Source: Streptomyces lasiicapitis
GTDB taxonomy: Bacteria; Actinomycetota; Actinomycetes; Streptomycetales; Streptomycetaceae
Direction of reading: 5' to 3'
NCBI RefSeq assembly: GCF_014646335.1
Contig: NZ_BMNG01000001.1
Span: 1-64,000, forward strand
DNA: 64,000 bases
In this document: in pieces, positions 29,491 through 37,754 of the stretch
Numbering within the stretch: the stretch's first letter is position 1
Layout: every line of letters begins with the position of its first letter
The notes under the pieces: model-generated
Databases searched by the model: none
What the model saw: only the letters and a program-made list of their open reading frames with translations
Told to the model about the DNA's origin: nothing
Made by a program: the position numbers and the translations under genes

Positions 29491-31251
29491 CTACGCCCGG
29501 TACTCCACGAGCACCGGCGTCTCCCCGTACGCCACCCGTTCCCCCGGCCGAACCCGCTCGCTGCTGCCGTCCATCCGGCGCAGCAGGCGGGCCTCCTCGC
29601 CCAACTCGCCGCTCGCCCGGCCGTGTTGGGTCCAGCGGACGGCGAACCAGGGGCCCGCCGTGCCGGGGTCGCGGTCCCTGTCGCGCCGGAACACGCACTC
29701 GTAGACGCCGTCCGGGAGGCCGACTCCGCGCCCTTGCCCGCAGGAGGTGATCCGCCGACCCGCGAGCCACCCGTGCAGCCGCCCGATACGGCGGCCCGCC
29801 TCCGTGGGCGGGCCGCCCACGGGCTGGACGACCAGCGGAATGTTCCTGCCGCCCCAGGCGTAGAAGTACATCCGGTCGACGAACGACTTCCGGCTGTAGA
29901 GACCGACCAGATAGAAGCGCACGGCATAGTCGTTGGCGCGTCGGTCGGAGAGTTTGGCCCCGTCGTCGATCTCCGCACCGGGACCGGTGTTCCACATGCG
30001 CCAGCCCTCGCTGTACTTGCGGAAGATCCCCTCGGCCTTGGCAGCGAGCTCGATGATCTCCTCGGGTGGGCCGTCGGCCCTGCGCGGGTGCAGCTTGAGC
30101 GCCGCGACATCGCAGAACTCGTAGGCGCCGGTGCGTACGAACTCCTCAAGGAGCTCCCTGCCCGCGGGCTCCCAGAGATTCCCGAAGGAGGGGCACGCCA
30201 CCTTCGCTTCCGGGTCGGCGCGCTTGATGATGGCCGCGGCCCTGCGCACCATCTTGGCCAGCGTGGCCATGTTCCCGTCGTAGTGGGAGGTGGCACCCAC
30301 GTGGTCCCAGAGTTCGTACGCCCCGATCCGGGAGCGGTAGCGGGTGGCGACCTTCTCCACGAAGCGGTCCCAGTCGGCCAGGTCGTCGGGTGGCGCGGCG
30401 CGCGAGTCGTCCGAGTAGGGGGTCTTCGGGCCGCCGGGCGCCGCCCATCCGGGAGTGCCGCCGAAGACGAACAGAACGGGCAGGCGCTTGCGCTCGGCGC
30501 CACGCACCGAACGCTCCAGGATCCCCCAGTCGAACTCTCCCTTTTCCGGCTCGACTTGGGCCCAGCGCGTTTCCGACTCCCAGAGCCGGACACTGCTGAC
30601 GTCGAAATCCGGCATGAGGCCGGTGTTGGTGTTCATCGTGACGCCGAAGAACTCGCGGTCGAGCGGCTTGGGCGCCAGGGCCCAGTACGGTCCTTCGACC
30701 CGCTGACCCGAAGTGCCGCCGCCGCGTGGGCCGCCACTGCCCTTTCCGCTTCCGCCCGGGGCGGGGTCCGGGTCCGAGCCCGAGAACGGGTCGAGGGTGA
30801 GGGTGAGGGTGCTCACCAGCGCTGTCACGATGACGAGGGCGGCTACGAGGATGGTGCGCAGGCGCGGGCGGGGTAGTCGCCCCGGCAGACCGAATCTGCT
30901 CAACTTCCGCACGTGTACGGGCTGTTGCGGAGCCGCGACCTCACCCTCCGCACCCTGCTCGCCCTCCGCACCCTGCTCACCCTCCTCGCGCTCGTCCCGC
31001 TCCCCCACCCCCGCCGCCGCGTCCGCCCGCGCCCACGCCTCGTACAGGCTGTCCAATTCCTCCTGCCCCGCCCCGCACACCCGCGCGATCCGCTCGACCG
31101 TGCCGAAGCTGGCGGGCACGGTCAGGCCCTGGCAGTAGCGGTGTACGGAGGAGCGGCTCAGGCCCGTGCGGCTCGCGAGCGCGGTGTAGCTGCGGCCGCT
31201 GCGCTCCTTCAACTCCTGTAAGAGTTCACCCAGTTGGTGACGTTCACTCAT
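29491..31251 (-). CDS. HTH-transmembrane protein with a catalytically dead glycoside-hydrolase-like outer domain
   Basis: Product of 586 residues in three parts. Residues ~5-62 are an XRE-type HTH (LKERSGRSYTALASRTGLSR, then SSVHRYCQGLTVP). After an acidic linker a single membrane helix spans ~132-153 (ILVAALVIVTALVSTLTLTL). From ~190 on there is a clan GH-A/GH39-like barrel outside the cell (FFGVTMNTNT, RLWESETRWAQVEPEKGEFDW). In active relatives the acid/base sits in a W-N-E motif and the nucleophile in W-N-T-E. Here these read ELWDHV (~313-318) and MWNTGPG (~419-425), so both glutamates are gone. ATG 31251. It may sense a glycan rather than cut it; that is inference. Confidence 0.8.
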   Translation of the reverse strand: MSERHQLGELLQELKERSGRSYTALASRTGLSRSSVHRYCQGLTVPASFGTVERIARVCGAGQEELDSLYEAWARADAAAGVGERDEREEGEQGAEGEQGAEGEVAAPQQPVHVRKLSRFGLPGRLPRPRLRTILVAALVIVTALVSTLTLTLDPFSGSDPDPAPGGSGKGSGGPRGGGTSGQRVEGPYWALAPKPLDREFFGVTMNTNTGLMPDFDVSSVRLWESETRWAQVEPEKGEFDWGILERSVRGAERKRLPVLFVFGGTPGWAAPGGPKTPYSDDSRAAPPDDLADWDRFVEKVATRYRSRIGAYELWDHVGATSHYDGNMATLAKMVRRAAAIIKRADPEAKVACPSFGNLWEPAGRELLEEFVRTGAYEFCDVAALKLHPRRADGPPEEIIELAAKAEGIFRKYSEGWRMWNTGPGAEIDDGAKLSDRRANDYAVRFYLVGLYSRKSFVDRMYFYAWGGRNIPLVVQPVGGPPTEAGRRIGRLHGWLAGRRITSCGQGRGVGLPDGVYECVFRRDRDRDPGTAGPWFAVRWTQHGRASGELGEEARLLRRMDGSSERVRPGERVAYGETPVLVEYRA

Positions 31252-31429
31252 CAATTCGCCCCCGGTGTCCGTCCCACAGCGGCAGAACATAGCAGGCAGG
31301 GCGTATTCGGGCGTCCCATCGTCCCAGCGGGACACGTCCCCGCTTGCCAGGGACACGCCGCGTCGAGATCGTCGTCCGTGTCGCCGTTCGGGGGATCGGC
31401 GACCGCTCGACGCATCGGGGGAAACACAA

Positions 31430-32467
31430 GTGCTGCGTGTCCATTTCACCGCCGCGGACCTCGTCCGCACCCGGGTCTCGGACGGAGCCGATCCGCTCTG
31501 GGAGACCGTCCTGAGCCTGCACCGCCTGCGGGACAGCAGGCCCGACCCGGTCCTGGCCGCCGCCGGGCGTCGCACGGGGGTCGGCGCCCGGCACGGGCGA
31601 TCGCTCGGGATGCTCCTGCCGCTCGTACCGCCGCGCGGGTACTTCCCGGACTTCCTCACCCCACCGGAGTCGGCGGCGGGGATCGAGCACGGCCTGGAGG
31701 CGCTGATGTCCACGTCGCGCACCCGGCTGCGCGCCGAACTCACCGTCCTGGGCGGCCGCAACCCACTGCCGCCCTGGACCCGTTCCCTGGCGGACGGCGA
31801 GCCCGCGGTGCTGCGCCGGCTCGCCCGCTGCGTACGGACGTACCACCACGAGACGCTCGGCCCCAACTGGCCCCACGTCAGCCGCCGGACGCACAGCGAC
31901 CGGGCCCTGCGCCTGCACGCGCTGTGGCACGGCGGCGCGGAGGCGATGCTGCGGACGTACGGACCGGCCATGCGATGGCACGCGCCGGTGCTCGAAGTCG
32001 CGTACCCCGTCGACCGCGACCTGCACCTCGACGGCCGTGGGCTGCTCCTGGTCCCGTCGTACTTCGCCCGCAGCCCGGTCGCCCTCGCGGACGCCGCGCT
32101 GCCGCCGACGCTCGTCTATCCGGCCCGCGCACGCGGGTCCGACGACGCCTCGCGTCCGCCGCGGTGCCTGGCCCCGCTGCTCGGCCACACCCGGGCCGCG
32201 GTCCTCCAGGCCCTCGGCGGCGACCCGACCACCACCGAACTGGCCGACCGCGCCGGTGTCTCGCTCTCCTCGGCGAGCGAACACGCCGCCGTCCTGCGCC
32301 GCGCGGGCCTGGTGTCCAGCGTCCGGCAGAGCAACGCGGTACGGCATGCGCTGACGCCGCTCGGCTCGGCGCTGCTGCGGGGGGACGGGGTGTCACGGTC
32401 CCGCGAGCCGGGCGCGCACGGTCTTGCCCCGCTCGTGCCGCGGGAACCACCCGACGTGGCGGGATAG
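31430..32467 (+). CDS. DUF5937 / ArsR-type winged-helix regulator
   Basis: Product of 345 residues. The N-terminal ~240 residues match the DUF5937 pattern (LRVHFTAADLVRTRVSDGAD, PLWETVLSLHRLRD). The C-terminal part is a winged helix: RAAVLQALGGDPTTTELADR, AGVSLSSASEHAAVLRRAGL, then VRHALTPLGSALL. GTG 31430 has GGGGGAAA 5 bases upstream. Divergent from the HTH-pseudoglycosidase gene; the 178-bp gap holds GTCCC/GGGAC half-sites around 31321-31333. Its 3' end overlaps the convergent ATPase gene by ~75 bp. Confidence 0.85.
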   Translation: MLRVHFTAADLVRTRVSDGADPLWETVLSLHRLRDSRPDPVLAAAGRRTGVGARHGRSLGMLLPLVPPRGYFPDFLTPPESAAGIEHGLEALMSTSRTRLRAELTVLGGRNPLPPWTRSLADGEPAVLRRLARCVRTYHHETLGPNWPHVSRRTHSDRALRLHALWHGGAEAMLRTYGPAMRWHAPVLEVAYPVDRDLHLDGRGLLLVPSYFARSPVALADAALPPTLVYPARARGSDDASRPPRCLAPLLGHTRAAVLQALGGDPTTTELADRAGVSLSSASEHAAVLRRAGLVSSVRQSNAVRHALTPLGSALLRGDGVSRSREPGAHGLAPLVPREPPDVAG

Positions 32468-32833
32468 TTGACGTACGACGAGGAGGCCGCGGCCGCCCTC
32501 GCCGGGGGCGACTCCCGCCCACACCCCGGTCCCGAACCCGGGAAACTCCGGGACGGGGTCCGACACGTCGACGATGAGCCCGCCGTCCTCGGCGAGGGCG
32601 AGGCGTAGCCAGAGGTGGTGGCCGGCCACCTTGCCGTGGCGTGCGGCGTTGGCGACGAGTTCCGAGACGACGAGTAGCGCGTCGTCGATGTCGCCCTGCC
32701 ATTGCCAGGAGGTGAGCCTGCGGCGCGTGTGGGTGCGTGCGAGGCGGGCGGACGCGGGGGTCATGGGGTAGCTGGAGGACCAGTCGTGGGTGGGGAGCGG
32801 TGGGGAGGGGAGTGCGAGGGGGCTGCTTGTCAT
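32393..32833 (-). CDS. RsbW/SpoIIAB-type ATP-binding protein (HATPase_c_2)
   Basis: Product of 146 residues. A GHKL ATPase fold without a His-kinase domain: N-box ALLVVSELVANAARHG, then LIVDVSDPVP and the G-box region GEGGRGLLVVRQLSRHVGW. Such proteins act as anti-sigma factors or partner-switch kinases. ATG 32833 is taken; an earlier start lacks support. Beside an HTH/DUF5753 and a DUF397 gene, the classical WhiJ-type trio of streptomycetes. Confidence 0.87.
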   Translation of the reverse strand: MTSSPLALPSPPLPTHDWSSSYPMTPASARLARTHTRRRLTSWQWQGDIDDALLVVSELVANAARHGKVAGHHLWLRLALAEDGGLIVDVSDPVPEFPGFGTGVWAGVAPGEGGRGLLVVRQLSRHVGWFPRHERGKTVRARLAGP

Positions 32834-33009
32834 GCAACTACGGTTGCGGGCTGGCCCGTTCAGCCGCAATCGAACTTCCCTGAAATTTCAGGGAAGCGAG
32901 GATTGGACTATGCAGGAATCTGCACAACCGTCTGCGCGGGCCGAGCATGAGGTGTCACACTCCGAACGCAAGGGCAGGTGACACGCACTAGGGAACGCAG
33001 GCGGTGCAC

Positions 33010-33870
33010 ATGGCAGCCAAGCGTGGACGGACCGGACAGAGGCTTGAACTCGGCCTTCAGCTACGACAGTTGAGGGAGGAGTACGGCATGACACGCAGGC
33101 AAGCGGTTCAAGGGCTGCGCATCTCCGAGGCATCGCTGCTGCGGATCGAGAGCGGGTATCTGAACTTCCGCAACGTGGGCGACCTCCGAAAGGTGCTGAC
33201 CAAGTACGGCGTTACCGACGAGGACGTCGTCGAGTCGTTCGTAGGCCTCAACCGGGAGTCGTCCCGCCAGGACTGGCTGACGCAGTTCCGCGGGCTGATG
33301 CCAGCCGGAATGCCGGGCTTCGTCGGCCTCGAACCAGAGGCCCGGAGCATGCGGATCTACCACCCGACGCTGATCCACGGCCTGCTCCAGACGCGGCGGT
33401 ACGCGCAGGCGCTCCACGACCTGAACAAGCCAGTGGAGGAGACCACGTCGGAGTTCATCCGCAACAGCGTGGAGCTGCGGATGAAGCGCCAGGAATGCTT
33501 CACCCGGGACAACCCGGTCGAGCTGCGCGCCATCCTCGGCGAAGCCGCTCTGCGCTACCCGGTCGGCGGGGCAGAAGTGATGCGCGAACAGTACGAGAAG
33601 CTCGCCAAGCTGGCGGCGTGGGAGCACATCACGCTCCAGGTACTGCCCTTCCGCAACGCCTACCGCTCGACGAACGACTTCGGGATTCTCGACCTCGGCG
33701 ACCGGCTACCGCCCCGGGTGCAGATCGACAGCGCCTGGGGCGCGGTGCACACCTCGGACAAGCGCCGTGAAGTCGACCGCTTCACCCGCCGGTACGACGC
33801 CATGGCCGCCTCCGCCCTGCCTCCCGAGGACACGCCCCAATTCATGGCCCAACTACAACGAGAGCTCTGA
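33010..33870 (+). CDS. WhiJ-like HTH regulator with DUF5753 domain
   Basis: Product of 286 residues. XRE HTH at residues ~15-68 (LQLRQLREEYGMTRRQAVQG, LRISEASLLRIESGYLNFRN), then the DUF5753 domain (IYHPTLIHGLLQTRRYAQAL, EHITLQVLPFRNAYRSTNDF). WhiJ-type proteins repress development and are antagonised by small DUF397 partners. The DUF397 gene starts 4 bases after its stop. GTG 33004 is an alternative start. The 5' gap to the ATPase gene is AT-richer than the surroundings, as often seen in such loci. Confidence 0.92.
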   Translation: MAAKRGRTGQRLELGLQLRQLREEYGMTRRQAVQGLRISEASLLRIESGYLNFRNVGDLRKVLTKYGVTDEDVVESFVGLNRESSRQDWLTQFRGLMPAGMPGFVGLEPEARSMRIYHPTLIHGLLQTRRYAQALHDLNKPVEETTSEFIRNSVELRMKRQECFTRDNPVELRAILGEAALRYPVGGAEVMREQYEKLAKLAAWEHITLQVLPFRNAYRSTNDFGILDLGDRLPPRVQIDSAWGAVHTSDKRREVDRFTRRYDAMAASALPPEDTPQFMAQLQREL

Positions 33871-33874
33871 TCCC

Positions 33875-34096
33875 ATGACCACACACGCCAACGCATACGA
33901 ACTCGCCCCCGAGAAGGCCTGGTTCAAGTCGTCGTACAGCGACGGTCAGGGCCAGAGCTGCGTCGAGGTCGCCGACCTCACCCCACACCACGCCGGAGGC
34001 GACGACGTCGGGATACGTGACTCCAAGAACCCCCAGGGCCCCGCCCTGACCCTGGGCCTCCCCGCCTGGAAGGCATTCCTAGCTGGCCTCCGCTAG
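33875..34096 (+). CDS. DUF397 protein (BldB/WhiJ partner type)
   Basis: Small protein of 73 residues with the DUF397 signature: WFKSSYSDGQGQSCVEVADL, then VGIRDSKNPQGPALTLG and PAWKAFLAGL. ATG 33875, four bases after the HTH gene. The 3' end overlaps the convergent NACHT gene by four bases. A decayed second copy lies at 36635. Confidence 0.92.
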   Translation: MTTHANAYELAPEKAWFKSSYSDGQGQSCVEVADLTPHHAGGDDVGIRDSKNPQGPALTLGLPAWKAFLAGLR

Positions 34097-36504
34097 CGGG
34101 GACCACGCGCCAGCCACTCCTGAAGCTCCCGGTGCCGGAACTGATATTCGCCGCCCACCACTCGCAGCAGGCCCGCGTGGTACGCCCAGGCGAGGAAGGC
34201 ACCGGGACTCGGGGGCACGCGGCCCAGCGCGGCGCCCGCCAGGACGGTGAGCGCGGTGGCAAGGCCCACGGCCAGCTCCGCGGCGGTCGCGACGACGGCG
34301 ACGTACACAACTCCGGCGAAGCCGAGCCACGCCTCGCCCGCCACGCCCGCGAGGAACGCGAGGCCGAAGCCGACCGGCCGTGTCAGCCACGCGGTGCGTC
34401 GGCGCAAGCGGCCCACGGCGTCCAGAACGCGCGGCCCGGAACCCGGGGTGAGGAAGCCGCACGCAAAGACGTAGAAGGCGAGGAGCCCGACCTCGGCCCC
34501 GGATTCGAAGCCCCCGCTCGGGGCGAGGCTCGCGCGCGACCAGCCGAGGACGACCGCACCGCCCCCGCTCAGCAGGGCGATTCCCGGCACGACGCCGCGA
34601 TGCCACAGCAGCAGTACGACGGTCACGAACGGGAGGAGGCAGACCGCCCGCAGCAGGGGGTGGACCTCCGCGAAGGCCCACGCCACGGGCCAGAAGAACA
34701 ACGGCACCAGCACGCAGGCGATCAGGCCCCGCCTGTCGGTGTACGCGACGAACCGCGTGTTCTCTGCGTAGATCACGCACCCCGACAGCACGAGCACCAT
34801 TCCCAGCACATACCAGCCCGGCTGCGGCACGGCCTCGTACGCGGCGGTGAACGGGGCCGCCGCGCCCAGCACGAGGACACCCATGCCCGCCACCGCCACG
34901 GCGTTCCGCGACACGGCACGCAGCAATGCCTTGCGCAGCCGTCCCGGCCACCCGGGGTACGGCTGGCGCACCCGCTCCGACGACGCCAACGGAGTCCACT
35001 CACACAGCGCGGCCTCGTGCGCGCGGCCCATGCCGAACGCCACAAGGACCGCAATCCACAGGCTCGTGGCCAGGTTCTCCCGGTGCACCCACCAGTGGTC
35101 GGGCACCAGGCCCCTGATGGCATCCGGCACCACCCACAGCGCACAGGCGGCAGCAGCCAGGGCGACGATCACCGACGCGACAGCGGTCAGGGGCCGGCCG
35201 ACCACGCGCCCGAGCGTCACGCCGTCGGCCTCCGCCGCCCACGCCATCCGCTCCAACCACCCGTGCACCCGCTCAGCCTCGTACTCCCGCAACCGCCCCC
35301 ACACAGTCCGGTCCCCGCTCAAACTCCGCCGAGCCCGCCGCACCGCCGCGTTGGCGGACCGGGTAGCCGCCGGTACATAACGCGCGAGCAACTGCTCGCG
35401 GATCTCCCCGGCTGTCGCACCATCGGCGGGCGGCGCCACGTCCGCAGACTCCCCGTACACAGCGAAGGCAAGCCCCAAATAGAACGGAGAACTGAACGCC
35501 TCGGCCACAGCCCCGCCCGCTGTCCCGTCCCGCATGGCGTCGACCACAGCGTCCATCGGCGAAGTCCGCCCGTCGGAGCGGAGGTTGACGTAACACCGAG
35601 CCTGCTCGGCGTCGACGCCCCCGACACAAAGCAGCGTCGCCTCGCGCAACCAAGCATGGCGCGCGGACAACTCCTCGTACCGCGCCCCTCGGCAGGTGAG
35701 TACGAGGGGCGCACTGCCGCCCACCCCCTGGTGGGCGTTGAGCTCAGCGAGGGCCTGGCTCGCGCGGGTCGGCTCCTCGTCGTCGGGGTCCATCTCGTCG
35801 AGGCCGTCCAGTACGGGTACGACGAGGCGTCGCGCGACCAGATCCGCCGCAGCCGCCTCCGGCACCTCGTACGCCTTGACCAAGCTGTCCTTCAGCCAGT
35901 GCTCGAAGCCGCCGACGGTCCGCAGGCCGCCCCACCAGCGGCGACGGGTGCGCGCCGGGGGCAGATCGCGGATGGCGAGCCGGACCGGCACGGGATCGGT
36001 CGCCGCACGCGCGTGGAGCAGCCGCACCACGAGGTGCACCGCGAACACGGTCTTCCCGGCGCCGGGTTCACCGGTCACGACGAGGCGCCCCGGGTCGGCG
36101 GAGTACCACCGGGCCACATCGGAGAGCCGCTGCCGCCCGGCGGGCTCGGCGCCGCCCTGCCGCGGGGTCACGTCCACGGGAAGGTCGATGAGGTGCCCGC
36201 CGGTCCCCAGCATGTGGGTGCGCTCGGCGACCTCCACGTCCTGGACGGCACGGGCAAGCCGCTCGAGCGCGACCGCACGGGCGTCGGTGGCCTGCTGAAG
36301 CCGGAGCGCGCGAAGGCTGACGGCAGCACCGACCAGAATCCCAAAGATCCCGAGCGGCAGCCCCAACACCCCGGCCACGTCCTGCGGTTCAAGCACGTCA
36401 CGCCGCACGACCACGGCAGCCCACCCGCACCCGACAACCAGAACCGCGACCCCACCCCCGAACAGCCACCGCAGCCCGCCGCCACCCCGCATCCCCGCAT
36501 CCAT
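34093..36504 (-). CDS. Membrane-anchored NACHT-domain NTPase
   Basis: STAND-type ATPase of 803 residues. Two N-terminal hydrophobic helices (WLFGGGVAVLVVGCGWAAVV, and PLGIFGILVGAAVSL) are followed by the NACHT module: Walker A LVVTGEPGAGKTVFAVHLV and Walker B VPVLDGLDEMDPDDEEP, then a helical region. The C-terminal ~400 residues carry around ten more membrane helices, ending YQFRHRELQEWLAR. Bacterial NACHT proteins include anti-phage sensors, and membrane-spanning versions are frequent in streptomycetes, but a defence role here is inferred. No clear ribosome site precedes ATG 36504; ATG 36492 is possible. Confidence 0.87.
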   Translation of the reverse strand: MDAGMRGGGGLRWLFGGGVAVLVVGCGWAAVVVRRDVLEPQDVAGVLGLPLGIFGILVGAAVSLRALRLQQATDARAVALERLARAVQDVEVAERTHMLGTGGHLIDLPVDVTPRQGGAEPAGRQRLSDVARWYSADPGRLVVTGEPGAGKTVFAVHLVVRLLHARAATDPVPVRLAIRDLPPARTRRRWWGGLRTVGGFEHWLKDSLVKAYEVPEAAAADLVARRLVVPVLDGLDEMDPDDEEPTRASQALAELNAHQGVGGSAPLVLTCRGARYEELSARHAWLREATLLCVGGVDAEQARCYVNLRSDGRTSPMDAVVDAMRDGTAGGAVAEAFSSPFYLGLAFAVYGESADVAPPADGATAGEIREQLLARYVPAATRSANAAVRRARRSLSGDRTVWGRLREYEAERVHGWLERMAWAAEADGVTLGRVVGRPLTAVASVIVALAAAACALWVVPDAIRGLVPDHWWVHRENLATSLWIAVLVAFGMGRAHEAALCEWTPLASSERVRQPYPGWPGRLRKALLRAVSRNAVAVAGMGVLVLGAAAPFTAAYEAVPQPGWYVLGMVLVLSGCVIYAENTRFVAYTDRRGLIACVLVPLFFWPVAWAFAEVHPLLRAVCLLPFVTVVLLLWHRGVVPGIALLSGGGAVVLGWSRASLAPSGGFESGAEVGLLAFYVFACGFLTPGSGPRVLDAVGRLRRRTAWLTRPVGFGLAFLAGVAGEAWLGFAGVVYVAVVATAAELAVGLATALTVLAGAALGRVPPSPGAFLAWAYHAGLLRVVGGEYQFRHRELQEWLARGPR

Positions 36505-36572
36505 GGCTCAAAGCATGCCGAGCACCCGATCTCCGGACCACCGATTCAGCACGACGAGGGACCGTGGTGAAC

Positions 36573-36720
36573 GAGGTGCTCCCTCCGAGCCCACTCCACG
36601 ATTCATCCCCCAGCTAGAACGAACGCTCTATCCAATGACCACACATGACAACGCACCCGAACTCGCCCCCGAGAAGCCCTGATCCAAGTCGTCGCGCAGC
36701 AGCGAGCAGCCGGCAACGGC
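36573..36720 (+). pseudogene. Relic of a second HTH(DUF5753)-DUF397 gene pair
   Basis: Bases 36602-36632 align with the last codons of the HTH gene at 33010 (a FIPQLERTL-like reading against its FMAQLQREL). From ATG 36635 they align with the DUF397 gene: MTTHDNAPELAPEKP against MTTHANAYELAPEKA. The next codon, TGG (Trp) in the intact gene, is TGA (36680-36682), and the similarity continues beyond it (ccaagtcgtcg). A decayed paralogous copy lying on the other side of the NACHT gene. Confidence 0.8.
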
Positions 36721-36898
36721 CTCTGAGGCCGCAGTGACTGAAACCCAGCGGGCAAACCCGAGGACGCCGTACCACCGCACGAATGCAACTGAACCAGGCG
36801 GAGCCCGACTCCGGTGTCGACACCGGAACTCTGGTGTCGAACAAGGCAGCTTGGGCCAAGGCAGGCCACGACAGACCCGGTCCCGGACCTTGGCCGCT

Positions 36899-37052
36899 AC
36901 GGACACGGCGGTGACATGTGGATCATTCCCAGCGATGAGAATTTCGGCGCCAATCAAATGACCACGGATACTCACGGCCACAGCGGTTACTGGGATGAAG
37001 GCTCCAGAAGTCTGCTGAACCAAGGCCTGGTGGTGGTCGGGCAGGAGGATGA
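36899..37052 (+). pseudogene. Fragment of a DUF1023 alpha/beta-hydrolase C-terminus
   Basis: The frame reads RYGHGGDMWIIPSDENFGAN, then MTTDTHGHSGYWDEGSRSLL and NQGLVVVGQED, which I recognise as the C-terminal end of streptomycete DUF1023 hydrolases. The frame is open from about 36814, but the upstream residues do not look like the family, and the ~300-residue catalytic part is absent. No start codon or ribosome site of its own. Confidence 0.6.
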
Positions 37053-37322
37053 CGTGAAGTTGAAGCCGCCGCCCGAGCCATACGCGAACGTGAGGAGCGA
37101 CTCAAGCGGGCACTTCCGAAGCACGGATGGAAGATTGTCGAATACGGGCCGGACACCAGCAGGAACAAGAATCTGAACCTGACCGCCGACAATGACAAGA
37201 AGAAGGTCAGCGTAAATATCATCAAAATGTCAAAAAACGACACCCCAAAGCTGAGCCTGGACCTCATCTCCGGCTGCTACAAGGTCCCAGAAGGCCAAAA
37301 GGTCGACCTGTACCCCTCCTGA
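37053..37322 (+). pseudogene. C-terminal fragment of a small lipoprotein-type gene
   Basis: A second frame, following an in-frame stop at 37050, reads EAAARAIREREERLKRALPK, then HGWKIVEYGPDTSRNKNLNL, VSVNIIKMSKNDTPKLSLDL and ends PEGQKVDLYPS. It has no start codon and no signal sequence, so the first half of the gene is missing. In other streptomycetes a short lipoprotein gene follows the DUF1023 gene, and this looks like the tail of such a gene joined to the tail of its neighbour by a deletion. AT content is higher than the window average. Confidence 0.6.
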
Positions 37323-37431
37323 AAACCCGAGGCCCTGCCGGTGGCCAGCGGTCGTGTCCCCCTGTGCTGGTGTAGCGACCGCGCATGAGGGTCCGCCGGC
37401 TCCGTCGGCGGACCCTCATGGTCGATCGAGG

Positions 37432-37737
37432 TCAGCGATCTCCGAACAGCTTCTGCTGGCGCTTTCTTTCCAGGAAGCAGAAGCCGCAGAAGACCGCGCC
37501 CAGGGGGACTCCCCCCAGGAGAGAGACCAGAATGCTGTAGGCGACTCCATTCCCCGCACCCAGGGATGCAGGAAGCAAGACCGCAGACATGGCCACCCCT
37601 GCGTATGTCCCGATCAGCACGGGGTGCCTCGCGGAGAATCTCTGGCTTCTGGTGGGCGGACGGCTGAAGCGTTTTTCGAAGCGCCAGTAGGCGTCAGCGA
37701 TGCGAGCCATCCAGCTCCTCGGGTTCGGAGATCCCAT
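37432..37737 (-). CDS. Small two-helix membrane protein, candidate RHS immunity protein
   Basis: Product of 101 residues: a basic N-terminus (RFEKRFSRPPTRSQRFSARH), two membrane helices (VLIGTYAGVAMSAVLLPASL; AYSILVSLLGGVPLGAVFCG) and a charged end. No known family. Begins 17 bases after the RHS gene stop, with GGAGGGGA at good distance, so it is very likely in the same transcript. The position right after an RHS gene is where immunity genes usually lie; function inferred from that alone. Confidence 0.7.
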   Translation of the reverse strand: MGSPNPRSWMARIADAYWRFEKRFSRPPTRSQRFSARHPVLIGTYAGVAMSAVLLPASLGAGNGVAYSILVSLLGGVPLGAVFCGFCFLERKRQQKLFGDR

Positions 37738-37754
37738 CAGCTCGTCCCCTCCAC

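Noticed and set aside
36603..37023. Minus-strand frames of 81-131 residues between the NACHT and RHS genes
   Set aside because: They overlap each other and the pseudogene remains, lack ribosome sites, and resemble no family.
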